DNA of 34,707 nt from positions 1 to 34,707 of the forward strand of contig JAZQGP010000011.1 of assembly GCA_045540015.1 (NCBI GenBank), read 5' to 3'. The notes beneath the pieces are model-generated. The model ran no database searches, had not been told where the DNA came from, and saw only the letters and a list, made by a program, of their open reading frames with translations. Position 1 is the first letter of the stretch; each line of letters begins with the position of its first letter. Positions 15,579-24,245 of the stretch are shown here, piece after piece. Made by a program: the position numbers and the translations under genes. The stretch is from UMGS1387 sp045540015. Lineage in GTDB: Bacteria > Bacillota > Clostridia > Oscillospirales > CAG-382.

Positions 15579-16520
15579 ATGGCAAAGAACAAAGGACTAG
15601 GAAAAGGTCTTGATGCGCTGTTTTCAGATGCAGGCTATAACTTTGATAAGGAAACAAAAGATACCGAAGGTATTGTTACTCTTCGTATTTCGGATATTGA
15701 ACCGGACAGAAAACAGCCGAGAAAGCTGTTTGTTGATGAGGCACTTGAAAGTCTTGCTCAGTCCATTGAGCGTCACGGAGTGCTTCAGCCGCTTGTTGTA
15801 CGCAAAATCAAAGCACAAGACAGCAATTCTACTGCCTCAAAGCTCCTTGGAGAAAAGTATTCGATTGTTTCCGGTGAGCGTCGCTGGCGTGCTTCAAAAA
15901 TGGCAGGTCTTACGGAAGTTCCTGTTGTTATAAAGGACATAACGGACACCGAAGCTGCGGCGATTATGCTTGTTGAAAACCTGCAGAGAGAGGATTTGAA
16001 TCCCGTAGAACAGGCTCAGGGCTTAAAGCGTCTTATTGATGAGTTTGGACTTACACAGGAAGAAACTGCATCAATTGTCGGCATATCGCGTCCTGCGCTT
16101 ACAAATGCTCTTCGTCTTCTGAATCTTCCCGACGAAGCACTTGATGCATTAACCCACGGAGATATAAGTGCAGGTCATGCAAGAGCGCTTCTCTCGCTCG
16201 GAACTGAGGATGACATACTCACAGCTCTTCAAACCGTTGTCGGCAAAGAACTTTCTGTAAGAGAAACAGAAAAGCTTGTAAAGGTTCTACTTAAAGAAAA
16301 AGAAAAGCCCGAAGAACAGGCAAAAACACTTAAACAGAAAGAAAATGATATTTACATAGCTTCACTGGAAGAAAAAGTTTCATCAAAGCTCGGCAGAAAA
16401 TCTTATATTTCCACAAGCAAAAAGAAAGACGGAACCGGCAAGCTTGAAATTGAGTATTACGGAAACGAAGACCTTGAAGCTCTTTTAAAGCTTCTCTGCG
16501 GAAACGATATATTTGATTAG
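15579..16520 (+). CDS. parB: Chromosome partitioning protein ParB (Spo0J)
   Basis: A parS-binding CTPase that spreads on origin-proximal DNA and loads SMC. 313 residues. The N-terminus KGLGKGLDALF is the short ParA(Soj)-activating motif. The ParB/Srx domain has the CTP-binding GERRWRA (99-105), then ENLQREDLNPVEQA. The helix-turn-helix is LTQEETASIVGISRPALTNALRLLNLP, with ISAGHARALL after it. The C-terminal dimerisation domain follows a charged linker. The Soj-stimulating motif argues against Noc. No parA is adjacent. GAGG lies ahead of the ATG and a TATAAT is at 15555-15560 without a good -35. It leads a four-gene operon. Confidence 0.96.
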   Translation: MAKNKGLGKGLDALFSDAGYNFDKETKDTEGIVTLRISDIEPDRKQPRKLFVDEALESLAQSIERHGVLQPLVVRKIKAQDSNSTASKLLGEKYSIVSGERRWRASKMAGLTEVPVVIKDITDTEAAAIMLVENLQREDLNPVEQAQGLKRLIDEFGLTQEETASIVGISRPALTNALRLLNLPDEALDALTHGDISAGHARALLSLGTEDDILTALQTVVGKELSVRETEKLVKVLLKEKEKPEEQAKTLKQKENDIYIASLEEKVSSKLGRKSYISTSKKKDGTGKLEIEYYGNEDLEALLKLLCGNDIFD

Positions 16521-16531
16521 AGGTGCAGAAC

Positions 16532-17284
16532 ATGCTGTCACAAAGCAATCTTTTAAGTATAGCTGTTTGGGCGATATTTTTCGGAGTAATGTTTTCCGTT
16601 GCATATATTACGCTGCAGAAACACTCTCTTTGCAAGTTTATTAAGTCACTTACAGAATGCAAGGCATTTACACCTGAGAGTTCCAAAACACTATGTCAGC
16701 TTGGAATCAGTAACAAAATTATATCATCGGTTATTTATTCGGCAATAAAAAACCAGCATGGGCTAATAAGAATCATCGGCTTTTGCAGTTCGAACAATCA
16801 AAAATCTCCGGGTGAGTTTTCAAGACTTATCCCTTCTGACGCTTGCTCGTTCTATATTGATGAATCTGCCTCTGCCGACGCATTGGCAAAATACTCTGTT
16901 AAAAAGAGCAACAAAGTATATGTTACAATCTGTATAGTTGTATTATTCATCCTTGCGTGTCTTGCAACTACGGTTATTTCATGGCTTTTCTCATATGCAG
17001 GGAATGTATTCCGCGGCAGAGATTCAGATAAAAACGATGTTGAAACCGAAGATGTTGCTATCGACGAAAACACCGACACGGAAGATAACAACACAAGTGA
17101 TATTATTGATGAAAACCAAAACTCGGATATAACAAATTCGGATACTGTCAATTCCGATTCCGACACCGAGCAACCTGATGATAATGCTTTAAATGCAAAT
17201 ACGCCATCGGATAACAGTGATACAGAACAAGACATCGAGCAAAGCATTACACGTCCTACTATCCCCAAAGGACCTATGAATTGA
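16532..17284 (+). CDS. Membrane protein with acidic Asp/Ser/Thr-rich tail, unknown function
   Basis: 250 residues. One hydrophobic segment is at about residues 7-27 and a second at about 130-155 (VYVTICIVVLFILACLATTVISWLF). A basic, cytoplasm-like central part of about 100 residues lies between them. After the second segment comes a low-complexity tail of about 90 residues with repeated DTE, NSD and SDT motifs, ending TRPTIPKGPMN. The tail is very acidic and likely extracytoplasmic and disordered. ATG at 16532 has AGAGGTG 6-8 bases upstream, overlapping the parB stop region; a GTG three codons earlier is inside that site. Not a family I recognise. Confidence 0.7.
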   Translation: MLSQSNLLSIAVWAIFFGVMFSVAYITLQKHSLCKFIKSLTECKAFTPESSKTLCQLGISNKIISSVIYSAIKNQHGLIRIIGFCSSNNQKSPGEFSRLIPSDACSFYIDESASADALAKYSVKKSNKVYVTICIVVLFILACLATTVISWLFSYAGNVFRGRDSDKNDVETEDVAIDENTDTEDNNTSDIIDENQNSDITNSDTVNSDSDTEQPDDNALNANTPSDNSDTEQDIEQSITRPTIPKGPMN

Positions 17285-17304
17285 TTGAAAGGGAGAATAT
17301 TACA

Positions 17305-18204
17305 ATGCCAAACAGAGCAAAACGAACAAACCCTATACTTTTTATCATTCTCGGAACGCTTATTCTTCTTGCACTTGCAGGAGCAATTATATACGCTGCG
17401 GGCTACAGATACATTAATACAGACGGTGAAAAATTCACGGGATTTGTATACGACGGCCAGCCTGTACGTGGTTCTGTAAGCTACAGCGACGGAACAAAAG
17501 GCGAGTTCAGAAAGGACAAAACAAGCGCATTCGGAACCGTCACCTATTCTACAGGCGACATATATGAAGGTACATTTAACGGCATTATGCGCCACGGTAA
17601 AGGAAAAATAACGTATAAGGCAAGCGGCGATATATACGAAGGAGATTTCGTAAATGACAAGCGTACAGGAAATGCTATTATCACATACGCAAGCGGTGAT
17701 GTTTACGAAGGACAAGTAAAGGACGGCCGTATGGACGGCAAAGGAAAATACACATTTGCCGACGGCTCATGGTACAGCGGCGAGTTTACTGACAACATGA
17801 AAAACGGTGTCGGTGAATACCACTGGAGTGACGGTTCATACTACTACGGTGCTTACAAAAACGACAAACGTCACGGAAGTGAAGTTGTTACGGTTGAGCT
17901 TACAGACGGCATGATGTACACAGGAAAAAGCAAGCTTGTGTTTGCATGCGGTGATGAATATGTCGGAGATTTCCTTGATGATGCGAGAACCGGAAACGGC
18001 ACTTATACATGGGCAAATGGAGAAAAGTATGAAGGAGCTTTTGTAAACGGCGTTCTTGAAGGAACAGGCACATACAGCTTTTCAGGAGGCTCGGTTTATA
18101 CGGGACTTTTCTCGAACGGAACCATAGTTGACACAGACGCTGTTGCAACAGATGTACAGATACCTGAAGATCAAGGAAAGAAAAATGAACAAACACAGCA
18201 ATAA
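17305..18204 (+). CDS. MORN-repeat membrane-anchored protein
   Basis: 299 residues. A basic N-terminus and one transmembrane helix (about residues 12-36) are followed by about eight MORN-type repeats of roughly 23 residues. Typical units are GDIYEGTF...HGKGKITY, GDIYEGDF, GDVYEGQV, GSWYSGEF, GDEYVGDF, GEKYEGAF and GSVYTGLF. MORN arrays form extended beta-meanders that bind lipids or proteins; in bacteria their roles are poorly known. The repeat face probably lies outside the membrane. ATG at 17305 follows GGGAG by 9 bases. It starts 20 bases after the acidic-tailed membrane gene and its end overlaps the methyltransferase gene by 20 bases. Confidence 0.85.
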   Translation: MPNRAKRTNPILFIILGTLILLALAGAIIYAAGYRYINTDGEKFTGFVYDGQPVRGSVSYSDGTKGEFRKDKTSAFGTVTYSTGDIYEGTFNGIMRHGKGKITYKASGDIYEGDFVNDKRTGNAIITYASGDVYEGQVKDGRMDGKGKYTFADGSWYSGEFTDNMKNGVGEYHWSDGSYYYGAYKNDKRHGSEVVTVELTDGMMYTGKSKLVFACGDEYVGDFLDDARTGNGTYTWANGEKYEGAFVNGVLEGTGTYSFSGGSVYTGLFSNGTIVDTDAVATDVQIPEDQGKKNEQTQQ

Positions 18205-18961
18205 TTACAGCATTCTTGAAGGCATTATCTCCATTAAATCCGCTGTTACATCCGGAAAACGTGAAATTGTTGAAGTATTAGCCGACAAGAAAAAAGTGAT
18301 GGCAAGAGATCGAAAAGCAACGTATTTCATTTCATTTCTTAAGCAAAACGGAATTAAGTACACTCTTAAAGACAGGTCAATAATTGATGAACGTGTAAAC
18401 GAGCATTTCGGCAGCGGCACATCTCACGGCGGTTTTATTGCTTATGTAAAAGAAAGAAGCTACATGGAGTTTTCAGATTTTCTCGACAAGCTCTATGAAA
18501 ATAAGGGATATGCTGTGTACCTTGACGGTGTTGAAGACCCGTTCAATTTCGGATACAGCCTGAGAAGCCTTTATGCTTTCGGCGCTTACGGCTTTATTAT
18601 GCCCGAAAGAAACTGGATGACAAGTGCAAACGTTGTTGCACGATCCTCTGCAGGTGCAAGCGAAATGTGTGAAATGACGGTTGCACCCGATGACGAAGCT
18701 GCGCTTTCCCTTATAAAGAAAAAAGGCTTAAAAATCGTTTGTGCTGCTCTGTCGGCAAATTCAGTACCGATATACGACTTTTCCTGCAGTGAGCCGTTTA
18801 TACTTTTCATAGGCGGAGAAAAACGAGGTATTTCCCCCATCTTCTATGACAATGCTGACACAATTGTTCATATTCCCTACAAAAATGAAAATGCCTCATA
18901 TTCCCTGCCCACAGCATCAGTTGCATCTATATTCGGTGCACATTTTGCATCAAAAAAATAA
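18185..18961 (+). CDS. SpoU/TrmH (SPOUT) family RNA methyltransferase, atypical motif 3
   Basis: 258 residues. The N-terminal L30e-like substrate domain ends with SGTSHGGFIAYV, the usual HxGxxAxV junction. The SPOUT domain has motif 1 (DGVEDPFNFGYSLRSLYAFG, with Asn and catalytic Arg), motif 2 (ILFIGGEKRGIS with Glu) and a knot-forming motif 3 that reads YSLPTASVASIFGA where most members have SLNVSVA. The SAM-binding loop is therefore altered at the Asn. It would methylate a ribose 2'-OH in rRNA or tRNA; the target is unknown. ATG at 18185 has AAGGA upstream and lies inside the end of the MORN gene. Last gene of the parB operon. Confidence 0.88.
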   Translation: MNKHSNNYSILEGIISIKSAVTSGKREIVEVLADKKKVMARDRKATYFISFLKQNGIKYTLKDRSIIDERVNEHFGSGTSHGGFIAYVKERSYMEFSDFLDKLYENKGYAVYLDGVEDPFNFGYSLRSLYAFGAYGFIMPERNWMTSANVVARSSAGASEMCEMTVAPDDEAALSLIKKKGLKIVCAALSANSVPIYDFSCSEPFILFIGGEKRGISPIFYDNADTIVHIPYKNENASYSLPTASVASIFGAHFASKK

Positions 18962-18970
18962 ACAACATAA

Positions 18971-19013
18971 AACGCATTTGTACGGCAAAATACAAATGCG
19001 TTATTTTTTTATT
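18971..19013. terminator. Bidirectional terminator between convergent operons
   Basis: 12-bp stem AACGCATTTGTA/TACAAATGCGTT (18971-18982 and 18991-19002) with an 8-base loop, followed by ATTTTTTTA on the plus strand. It ends the parB operon and probably also serves the minus-strand methyltransferase transcript. Confidence 0.85.
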
Positions 19014-20436
19014 CAGTTATATTTTTTAAATACTGTTTTTCTGTTTCACTTAAATTCTTTGAGAAAATCTCAGCCTCTCGTTTATTGCCGTCGGATATTC
19101 TCGCACAGTAGACAATAGCACCGTTTTCATATACACATATAAACTCCGCGGTGTCGTCTTTATCTTCGCGAACCGGATCAAAAGACTCACTTTTCCTGAG
19201 ATACATTACGTCCTTGAGAAGCATACTTGCTTTTCCTCTGACAGCTGAAAAACGCTTGCCGTCAATGTCAAATTCAATGTTCCCGTCTGTTACTAATTTT
19301 TCAAGTGTAAGACATGAATTGAATTCAGCATCAAATTGCTTAATTTTTCCATAAATCTGCATACGCTTAGAGCTAATAATTCTAGTTGAACGTTTTGCAC
19401 GCAAAAGCAGATTTTTCGGCGAAAACTCCTCGTTTATAAACTCTATTACGTCAACATTATAACCGCACATTTCAAGACATTTAGCTCTGATTGCATCGGT
19501 TGCGAGCGCACTAAAGCGCTCTTTTATAAGCCCGTAGTCACAAAGTAAAGAGAAATTGTCAGACTTCACTTTAGCATTCAGTTCATGCTGGCAGCACGGA
19601 ACCGAGAAAATGTAATCTGACTGCCACAAATATGCATTGTAAATAGCATAATCCGTTGCAACATCGCACGCATGGAGTGCTATTACCATGTCAGGACGTT
19701 CTTTTGGACTATAGTCCTTTATATCCATGCAAAGAAATTCCATTCCCGAATAGTTGTACTTTTCAGCAAGAAGTCTGCATTTATTCATTACATCCTTCTT
19801 TAAGTCAAGTCCTGTAATTTTCACACGCTTGCCCATTATGGCTGTCATATAATGATATACAACAAATGTAAGATAAGACTTTCCGCATCCAAAGTCAACA
19901 ATGCTGTATTCTTCACGCTTATCTTTTGAAACAACATCATCTATAAGCTCAATAAAACGGCAAATCTGGCGGTATTTATCGTACTTTGAACTGATTATTT
20001 TACCGTCCCTGTCAACTATTCCAAGATCGAAAAAAACAGGCGGTGCGTTTTCTGCGGTTATAATATAGTTCTTTTCTTTATTGTGGCTTACAGGTACGAT
20101 TTTTACAGTATTATCGCTGTTTTTGCATCTGTTCTGCAGAAGTCTTCCCTTTGATGTTACTTTCAAAGAATAAATATATTCAGGCGTAAAAAGCTGCAGC
20201 TGCGAAAACTCGGTGCCAAGTACACCGCAAAGCTTTTCACAAAGCTCTGCACTCATTACATTTTCATGAAATGCCTGCTTTTGAGTAAAGCGTTCAAACT
20301 GATAGTGGCTATCTGAAAGCCTTCTGATAACACACTTCTTTACTTCTGATTTTTTATCGCAAGGCATGCTAAAAACGCCTTTAAGAATTTCAAGCTTACA
20401 TAATTCAAAGAGAGCTTCTTTAACTTCCTGTATCAC
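19009..20436 (-). CDS. SAM-dependent methyltransferase (Methyltransf_32-like)
   Basis: 475 residues. A central Rossmann methyltransferase domain starts near residue 175 with VDFGCGKSYLTFVVYHY, followed by the acidic GLDLKK strand and ALHACDVATDYAI, then SVPCCQHEL. The G-C-G-K-S-Y-L and H-A-C patterns belong to the Methyltransf_32 group that also contains the eukaryotic METTL25 and TRM13 proteins, so an RNA or protein substrate is possible. Flanking N-terminal (about 170 residues) and C-terminal (about 150 residues) regions are not recognised. The start is GTG and overlaps the end of cinA (GTGA), so translation is probably coupled. Last gene of a five-gene operon. Confidence 0.85.
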   Translation of the reverse strand: MIQEVKEALFELCKLEILKGVFSMPCDKKSEVKKCVIRRLSDSHYQFERFTQKQAFHENVMSAELCEKLCGVLGTEFSQLQLFTPEYIYSLKVTSKGRLLQNRCKNSDNTVKIVPVSHNKEKNYIITAENAPPVFFDLGIVDRDGKIISSKYDKYRQICRFIELIDDVVSKDKREEYSIVDFGCGKSYLTFVVYHYMTAIMGKRVKITGLDLKKDVMNKCRLLAEKYNYSGMEFLCMDIKDYSPKERPDMVIALHACDVATDYAIYNAYLWQSDYIFSVPCCQHELNAKVKSDNFSLLCDYGLIKERFSALATDAIRAKCLEMCGYNVDVIEFINEEFSPKNLLLRAKRSTRIISSKRMQIYGKIKQFDAEFNSCLTLEKLVTDGNIEFDIDGKRFSAVRGKASMLLKDVMYLRKSESFDPVREDKDDTAEFICVYENGAIVYCARISDGNKREAEIFSKNLSETEKQYLKNITE

Positions 20437-21689
20437 TTTTTCACCAATCTTTCAGCCTCATCCAAAGCCGCTTTAAGTGCATTCTTTGCAGCTAAAGTGC
20501 GTATAAACGCACGGTCGCTGTGATTATGTCTTGCAAGCAGCAGTTTTTTGGCATAAGCTTTATCGCCGGCAGCAACACCGAGATATACAAGTCCGACAGG
20601 TTTTTCCTCAGTTCCGCCGCCCGGTCCTGCAATACCCGTCAAAGACACGGCAATATCGGAACCCGAAAGCTGTTTTACACCTATTGCCATCTCTGTTGCA
20701 GTTTGTTCGGAAACAGCTCCGTATTTTCTGAGAGTATCTTCTTTAACACCGATTAGTTTTTGCTTTGCTTCATTTGCATAGGTACACACGCCGTATCCGA
20801 AAACTTCACTCGAACCCGATACATCGGTTATCATAGAGCTTACAAGTCCGCCTGTACAAGATTCTGCAGTAGAAATTGTAAGATTATATTCCCGAAGCTT
20901 ATCAACAAGTGCTTCCTGAATTGAATCACAATCAATTCCGAATACAACATCTCCAAGTCTTTCACATACAGTTTCAATAACAGGTGAAAGCTTTTTCTTT
21001 GCGTCGTCTTCATCCTTACCGCTTGCTGTGATTCTCACTCTTACTTCTCCGTCATTGATATACGGTGCAAGCGTTGGATTTGTCATGTTTTCCATAAGAT
21101 CACGGAGCTTTTCCTCTACCGAAGATTCTCCGAGACCGAATATATTCACATTCGATGATACAAGAACTTTACCCGTGTCCTGTGCAATGAACGGCAGGAT
21201 TTGTTCTGTGAACATCGGCTTCATTTCTCTTGGCGGTCCGGGCATAAGAACTGCGGTTTTTCCGTCCTTCTTTATACATATTCCCGGTGCAGTTCCGCAC
21301 TGGTTAATAAATACCGTGCTGTCCCTTGGCACAAGTGCTTGCTTTAGATTATTCTCTGTCATGGTTCTGCCCATCTTAAGAAAATAATCCCTGATTGTAT
21401 TCTCCACCTGTTCATTTCGGCAAAGCTCAAGACCGAAGGCTTTAGCAAAAATGTTTACTGTAATATCGTCATAAGTCGGACCGAGTCCGCCTGTTGTAAC
21501 AACAATGTCGCTTCTTTCAAGTGCAAGCTTTATACAGCTTTCAAGCCTTTGCTTATTGTCACCGCACACAGACTGGTAAAGCACATCAAATCCGTGCTCC
21601 GACAGACTTTTAGACAAAAACGCTGCATTTGTATTTACTATATCTCCGATAAGCAATTCTGTTCCAATGCAGAGAATTTCGGCAACCAT
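20433..21689 (-). CDS. cinA: CinA family protein: MoCF-like domain plus nicotinamide-nucleotide amidase
   Basis: 418 residues. The N-terminal MoCF-like domain, an ADP-ribose/NADH-pyrophosphatase-type domain in related proteins, has IGTELLIGD, TTGGLGPTYDD and MPGPPREM. The C-terminal amidase, which converts NMN to nicotinate mononucleotide in pyridine-nucleotide recycling, begins near residue 255 with TAESCTGG and has GIAGPGGGTEEKPVG. In several Firmicutes cinA sits near recA; here it is between thiI and a methyltransferase. The GGAGG of its ribosome binding site is encoded by the last codons of thiI, 10 bases before the ATG. Confidence 0.96.
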   Translation of the reverse strand: MVAEILCIGTELLIGDIVNTNAAFLSKSLSEHGFDVLYQSVCGDNKQRLESCIKLALERSDIVVTTGGLGPTYDDITVNIFAKAFGLELCRNEQVENTIRDYFLKMGRTMTENNLKQALVPRDSTVFINQCGTAPGICIKKDGKTAVLMPGPPREMKPMFTEQILPFIAQDTGKVLVSSNVNIFGLGESSVEEKLRDLMENMTNPTLAPYINDGEVRVRITASGKDEDDAKKKLSPVIETVCERLGDVVFGIDCDSIQEALVDKLREYNLTISTAESCTGGLVSSMITDVSGSSEVFGYGVCTYANEAKQKLIGVKEDTLRKYGAVSEQTATEMAIGVKQLSGSDIAVSLTGIAGPGGGTEEKPVGLVYLGVAAGDKAYAKKLLLARHNHSDRAFIRTLAAKNALKAALDEAERLVKK

Positions 21690-21694
21690 TTCGT

Positions 21695-22879
21695 TTATAC
21701 CTCCAAAGTATAACGGGTAGCAAAAGCATTATTAACAAGAGTTTCAACATCAAGCTTTGCTTCTTCCGCGAGCACATTTTCAAGCACGGGATTTGTTACG
21801 GGATGACGAGGTGTGAATACAGTACAGCAGTCTTCAAACGGCTGGATTGAAATATCAAAAGTTCCGATTTTACGTGCAAGCTTTACAATGTCCTCTTTAT
21901 CAAGCGCAAGCAGCGGTCGGTATATCGGAAGCTTTGTAACGGCACTGTCGGAAACGCAAAGTGCTCCCATTGTCTGACTTGCAACCTGTCCGAGGTTTTC
22001 ACCCGTAATAAGTGCTTTACAGTTTTCCTCAAGTGCAGTCTTTTCAGCAAGCATCATCATAAAACGTCTGAGCAGAAGCGTAAAATAGTCTTCTCTGCAG
22101 TTGTTCTTTATATGCTCCTGTATTTCCGTTACCGAAATTACGTCAAGACGGATTTTACCGCAGTAGTCCTGCATCACAGACGCAAGCTCTGCTACCTTTT
22201 CTCTTGCACGCTCACTCGTATAAGGAAAGCTTTCAAAATGAAGTGCATGTAGTACAACACCTCTTTTTGCACACATATATCCTGCAACAGGGCTGTCAAT
22301 TCCGCCTGAAAGCAAAAGCAGTCCGCGGCCTGCGCTTGCATACGGCATACCGCCGGCGCCCGGTTCGCTTCCAACATGAATATACGCATAGTCTGTTCTG
22401 ATTTCTACTCTTACAACCGCATCAGGATTATTTACATCAACCGTAAGATGGGTGTTTGCTTTGAGAATTGCACCACCGCAGTCGCGAGAAATCTCAGGAG
22501 ATTTAAGCGGAAACTGCTTATCTGAACGGCGAGATTCAACCTTGAAGGTTTTTGCATTGGCTAAAAGAGGTTTTGTGTATTCCACAGTCTCTCTAACAAT
22601 AACATCCATATTCTTTTCAACACAAAGAGCGCGGCTGACGCTTGTTATGCCGAAGACCTTTGTACATGCAACAAGCGCCTCATCCATACAAAGAAGCGCG
22701 TTTTCATCAAGAGGTCTTACATATAATACCGACTGTATGCTCTCTACGGAATAGTTTCCTATTTTTCTCAGACGAGAAACGGCATCCTTCTTCATAAGCC
22801 CTTCAAAATATGAGCGGTTGAGTCCTTTAAGAACAACCTCACCGAATTTTAAAAGCAATACTTCTTTTTTGTTTTCCAT
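21695..22879 (-). CDS. thiI: tRNA 4-thiouridine synthase ThiI
   Basis: Adenylates U8 of tRNA and inserts sulfur, and in some bacteria supplies sulfur for thiamine. 394 residues, the length without the C-terminal rhodanese domain found in E. coli. The N-terminal ferredoxin-like and THUMP domains span about residues 1-165. The PP-loop is LLSGGIDSPVAGY near 190. ALITGENLGQVASQT and the late EDCCTVFTPRHP, with the conserved Cys region, complete the adenylation domain. The sulfur donor would be a NifS-like cysteine desulfurase, which is not beside it. GGAG is about 10 bases ahead of the ATG. Middle gene of the yfcE-to-methyltransferase operon. Confidence 0.97.
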   Translation of the reverse strand: MENKKEVLLLKFGEVVLKGLNRSYFEGLMKKDAVSRLRKIGNYSVESIQSVLYVRPLDENALLCMDEALVACTKVFGITSVSRALCVEKNMDVIVRETVEYTKPLLANAKTFKVESRRSDKQFPLKSPEISRDCGGAILKANTHLTVDVNNPDAVVRVEIRTDYAYIHVGSEPGAGGMPYASAGRGLLLLSGGIDSPVAGYMCAKRGVVLHALHFESFPYTSERAREKVAELASVMQDYCGKIRLDVISVTEIQEHIKNNCREDYFTLLLRRFMMMLAEKTALEENCKALITGENLGQVASQTMGALCVSDSAVTKLPIYRPLLALDKEDIVKLARKIGTFDISIQPFEDCCTVFTPRHPVTNPVLENVLAEEAKLDVETLVNNAFATRYTLEV

Positions 22880-22893
22880 TATTCTATTCTCCG

Positions 22894-23406
22894 TTATATC
22901 TCTTGTGCCTTGTTTTGTGCAAGGCTGTTTTCTATTTTACTGTTAACAAACGCTGTAAATACATCATCGGGTTCAAACTTCATTCTGACAGTTTTTCCGT
23001 TAAAATCAAACAGGTATAAGCTGTATGTCTTTGGTGCAATATTCTTTGCATAGTTTACGGTATACGAGTATTTCGGCAGTGATTTTCTGTTCTCAAAAAA
23101 ATATTTTTCAGTCATAACACTGCTTTTTGAGCATTCATATGAAAGGGATGCTACGCATATACTTTTCTTGCCGTTAACACGGTAAATTTTAAGATCAGTG
23201 TCGGTTGCTTCGTAAACATAATCGCTTGCAACATACTTTAAATATATCTGCAGTGATACTACTGCAAGTACAAGAGCCGACGCTTGGTACAGCAGAACAA
23301 AGCTGTTTACAAAAGCACTCGTTGCAAAAAGTATTACGGCGAAAACCGCACTTATTACAGTAAGCGTTACAGCCTTATTATCTTTTTTTAAAGGATTGTA
23401 TCTCAT
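22894..23406 (-). CDS. Membrane protein with two adjacent TM helices, unknown
   Basis: 170 residues. Two closely spaced hydrophobic helices cover about residues 13-53, the second ending in LQIYLKYVASDYVYE. A soluble domain of about 110 residues follows, with alternating beta-strand-like segments (TDLKIYRVNGKKSICVASLSYE, TYSLYLFDFNGKTVRMKF). This topology resembles the PH-like (bPH) domain proteins of Firmicutes, but the match is only general. The start ATG immediately follows the TAA of the phosphodiesterase gene, and AGAGG of that junction serves as its ribosome binding site. It is clearly a member of the thiI-cinA operon. Confidence 0.7.
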   Translation of the reverse strand: MRYNPLKKDNKAVTLTVISAVFAVILFATSAFVNSFVLLYQASALVLAVVSLQIYLKYVASDYVYEATDTDLKIYRVNGKKSICVASLSYECSKSSVMTEKYFFENRKSLPKYSYTVNYAKNIAPKTYSLYLFDFNGKTVRMKFEPDDVFTAFVNSKIENSLAQNKAQEI

Positions 23407-23901
23407 TTACGTCACCTCTACAATCTTAAAATCCGCTTTTTCAGAAGTAAGATTTATTAAACCGTAAGACGAAAGAGCACCGCCTCTCGGAAAAGAAATA
23501 CTTCCGGGATTAAAATAGGTTATTCCGTCCACAGTTTCATTCTTAGCTACATGCGAATGTCCGTATAGAACTATATCATATTTCTTTGCTTTCGCTTCTC
23601 TCATCAATCCGTAAATCCCGCTTTTAACATCCTTATGATGACCGTGAGTAATATAAATTTTATGTCCTTCAAGAGTCAAAGTATGCTCAAGCGGTGCAGA
23701 CAACGACAAAAAGGAAATTCCGTCGCAGTTACCTACTACAGATAAACATGCAATATGCGGATAATCACGCATAACTTCATCTATATCGCTTTTCCTGTCA
23801 CCGAGATGAATAATAAGATCGGTGTCAGAACGGTTACGGGCAATTATATCCGACATATGGGAAATATCGCCGTGAGAGTCGGAAAAAACAAGAATTTTCA
23901 T
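23407..23901 (-). CDS. YfcE/MJ0936-type metallophosphodiesterase
   Basis: 164 residues. A small calcineurin-like phosphoesterase with all metal ligands in order: FSDSHGD (Asp, His) at the start, HLGD (Asp) near residue 33, GNCD (Asn) near 58, ITHGHH (His) near 85, and YGHSHVA (His pair) near 112. Related proteins hydrolyse phosphodiesters such as bis-pNPP in vitro; the cellular substrate is not known. It is the first gene of the five-gene minus-strand operon and starts 86 bases from the divergent small-gene cluster. Confidence 0.92.
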   Translation of the reverse strand: MKILVFSDSHGDISHMSDIIARNRSDTDLIIHLGDRKSDIDEVMRDYPHIACLSVVGNCDGISFLSLSAPLEHTLTLEGHKIYITHGHHKDVKSGIYGLMREAKAKKYDIVLYGHSHVAKNETVDGITYFNPGSISFPRGGALSSYGLINLTSEKADFKIVEVT

Positions 23902-23929
23902 TTACAGCTCCAAAAACAGATAAAATGTA

Positions 23930-23957
23930 ACATAAACAAGCTCTGCAACATAAAATA
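23930..23957 (+). promoter_or_regulatory. Possible sigma-K/sigma-E-like promoter of the three small genes
   Basis: AC at 23930-23931, 17 bases, then CATAAAATA at 23949-23957, fitting the mother-cell sigma-K pattern (AC-N16/17-CATAnnnTA). The pattern has low information content and could be chance. A TATACT at 23963-23968 has no matching -35. Confidence 0.3.
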
Positions 23958-23987
23958 AAATATATACTGATTAAAGGAGAAATTCAC

Positions 23988-24227
23988 ATGGTAAACAAGG
24001 AAGATCTGTCCAAAATCAAAAACATGAACGACGCACAGCTGAAAGAACTTATAAAACAAATAGCAGTCGCATCCGGCGCAAACGAAAAACAAATAGAAAG
24101 CGCACTCTCCGACATGTCAGCAATACGCAATGCAGCATCACTGTTATCACAGAATGATATAAACAGGCTACTTGAAAACATCGGTGAAGAAAACGCAAAG
24201 AAAATAGCAGATATAATTTCAAAGTAG
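23988..24227 (+). CDS. Small helical protein, unknown (first of three small genes)
   Basis: 79 residues, no cysteines, no membrane segment; predicted almost entirely helical and charged (KEDLSKIKNMNDAQLKELIKQ, NRLLENIGEENAKKIADIISK). AAAGGAG is 8 bases before the ATG, an excellent site, and the next gene starts 18 bases after its stop. Codon pattern and spacing argue for a real gene. I do not recognise the family; it could be a sporulation-phase protein if the promoter hint above is real. Confidence 0.65.
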   Translation: MVNKEDLSKIKNMNDAQLKELIKQIAVASGANEKQIESALSDMSAIRNAASLLSQNDINRLLENIGEENAKKIADIISK

Positions 24228-24245
24228 CAAACGGAGGTGACAGCT

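Noticed and set aside
19037..19052. TGTTTCAC half-site resembling parS near the end of the methyltransferase gene
   Set aside because: The other half does not match; expected by chance.
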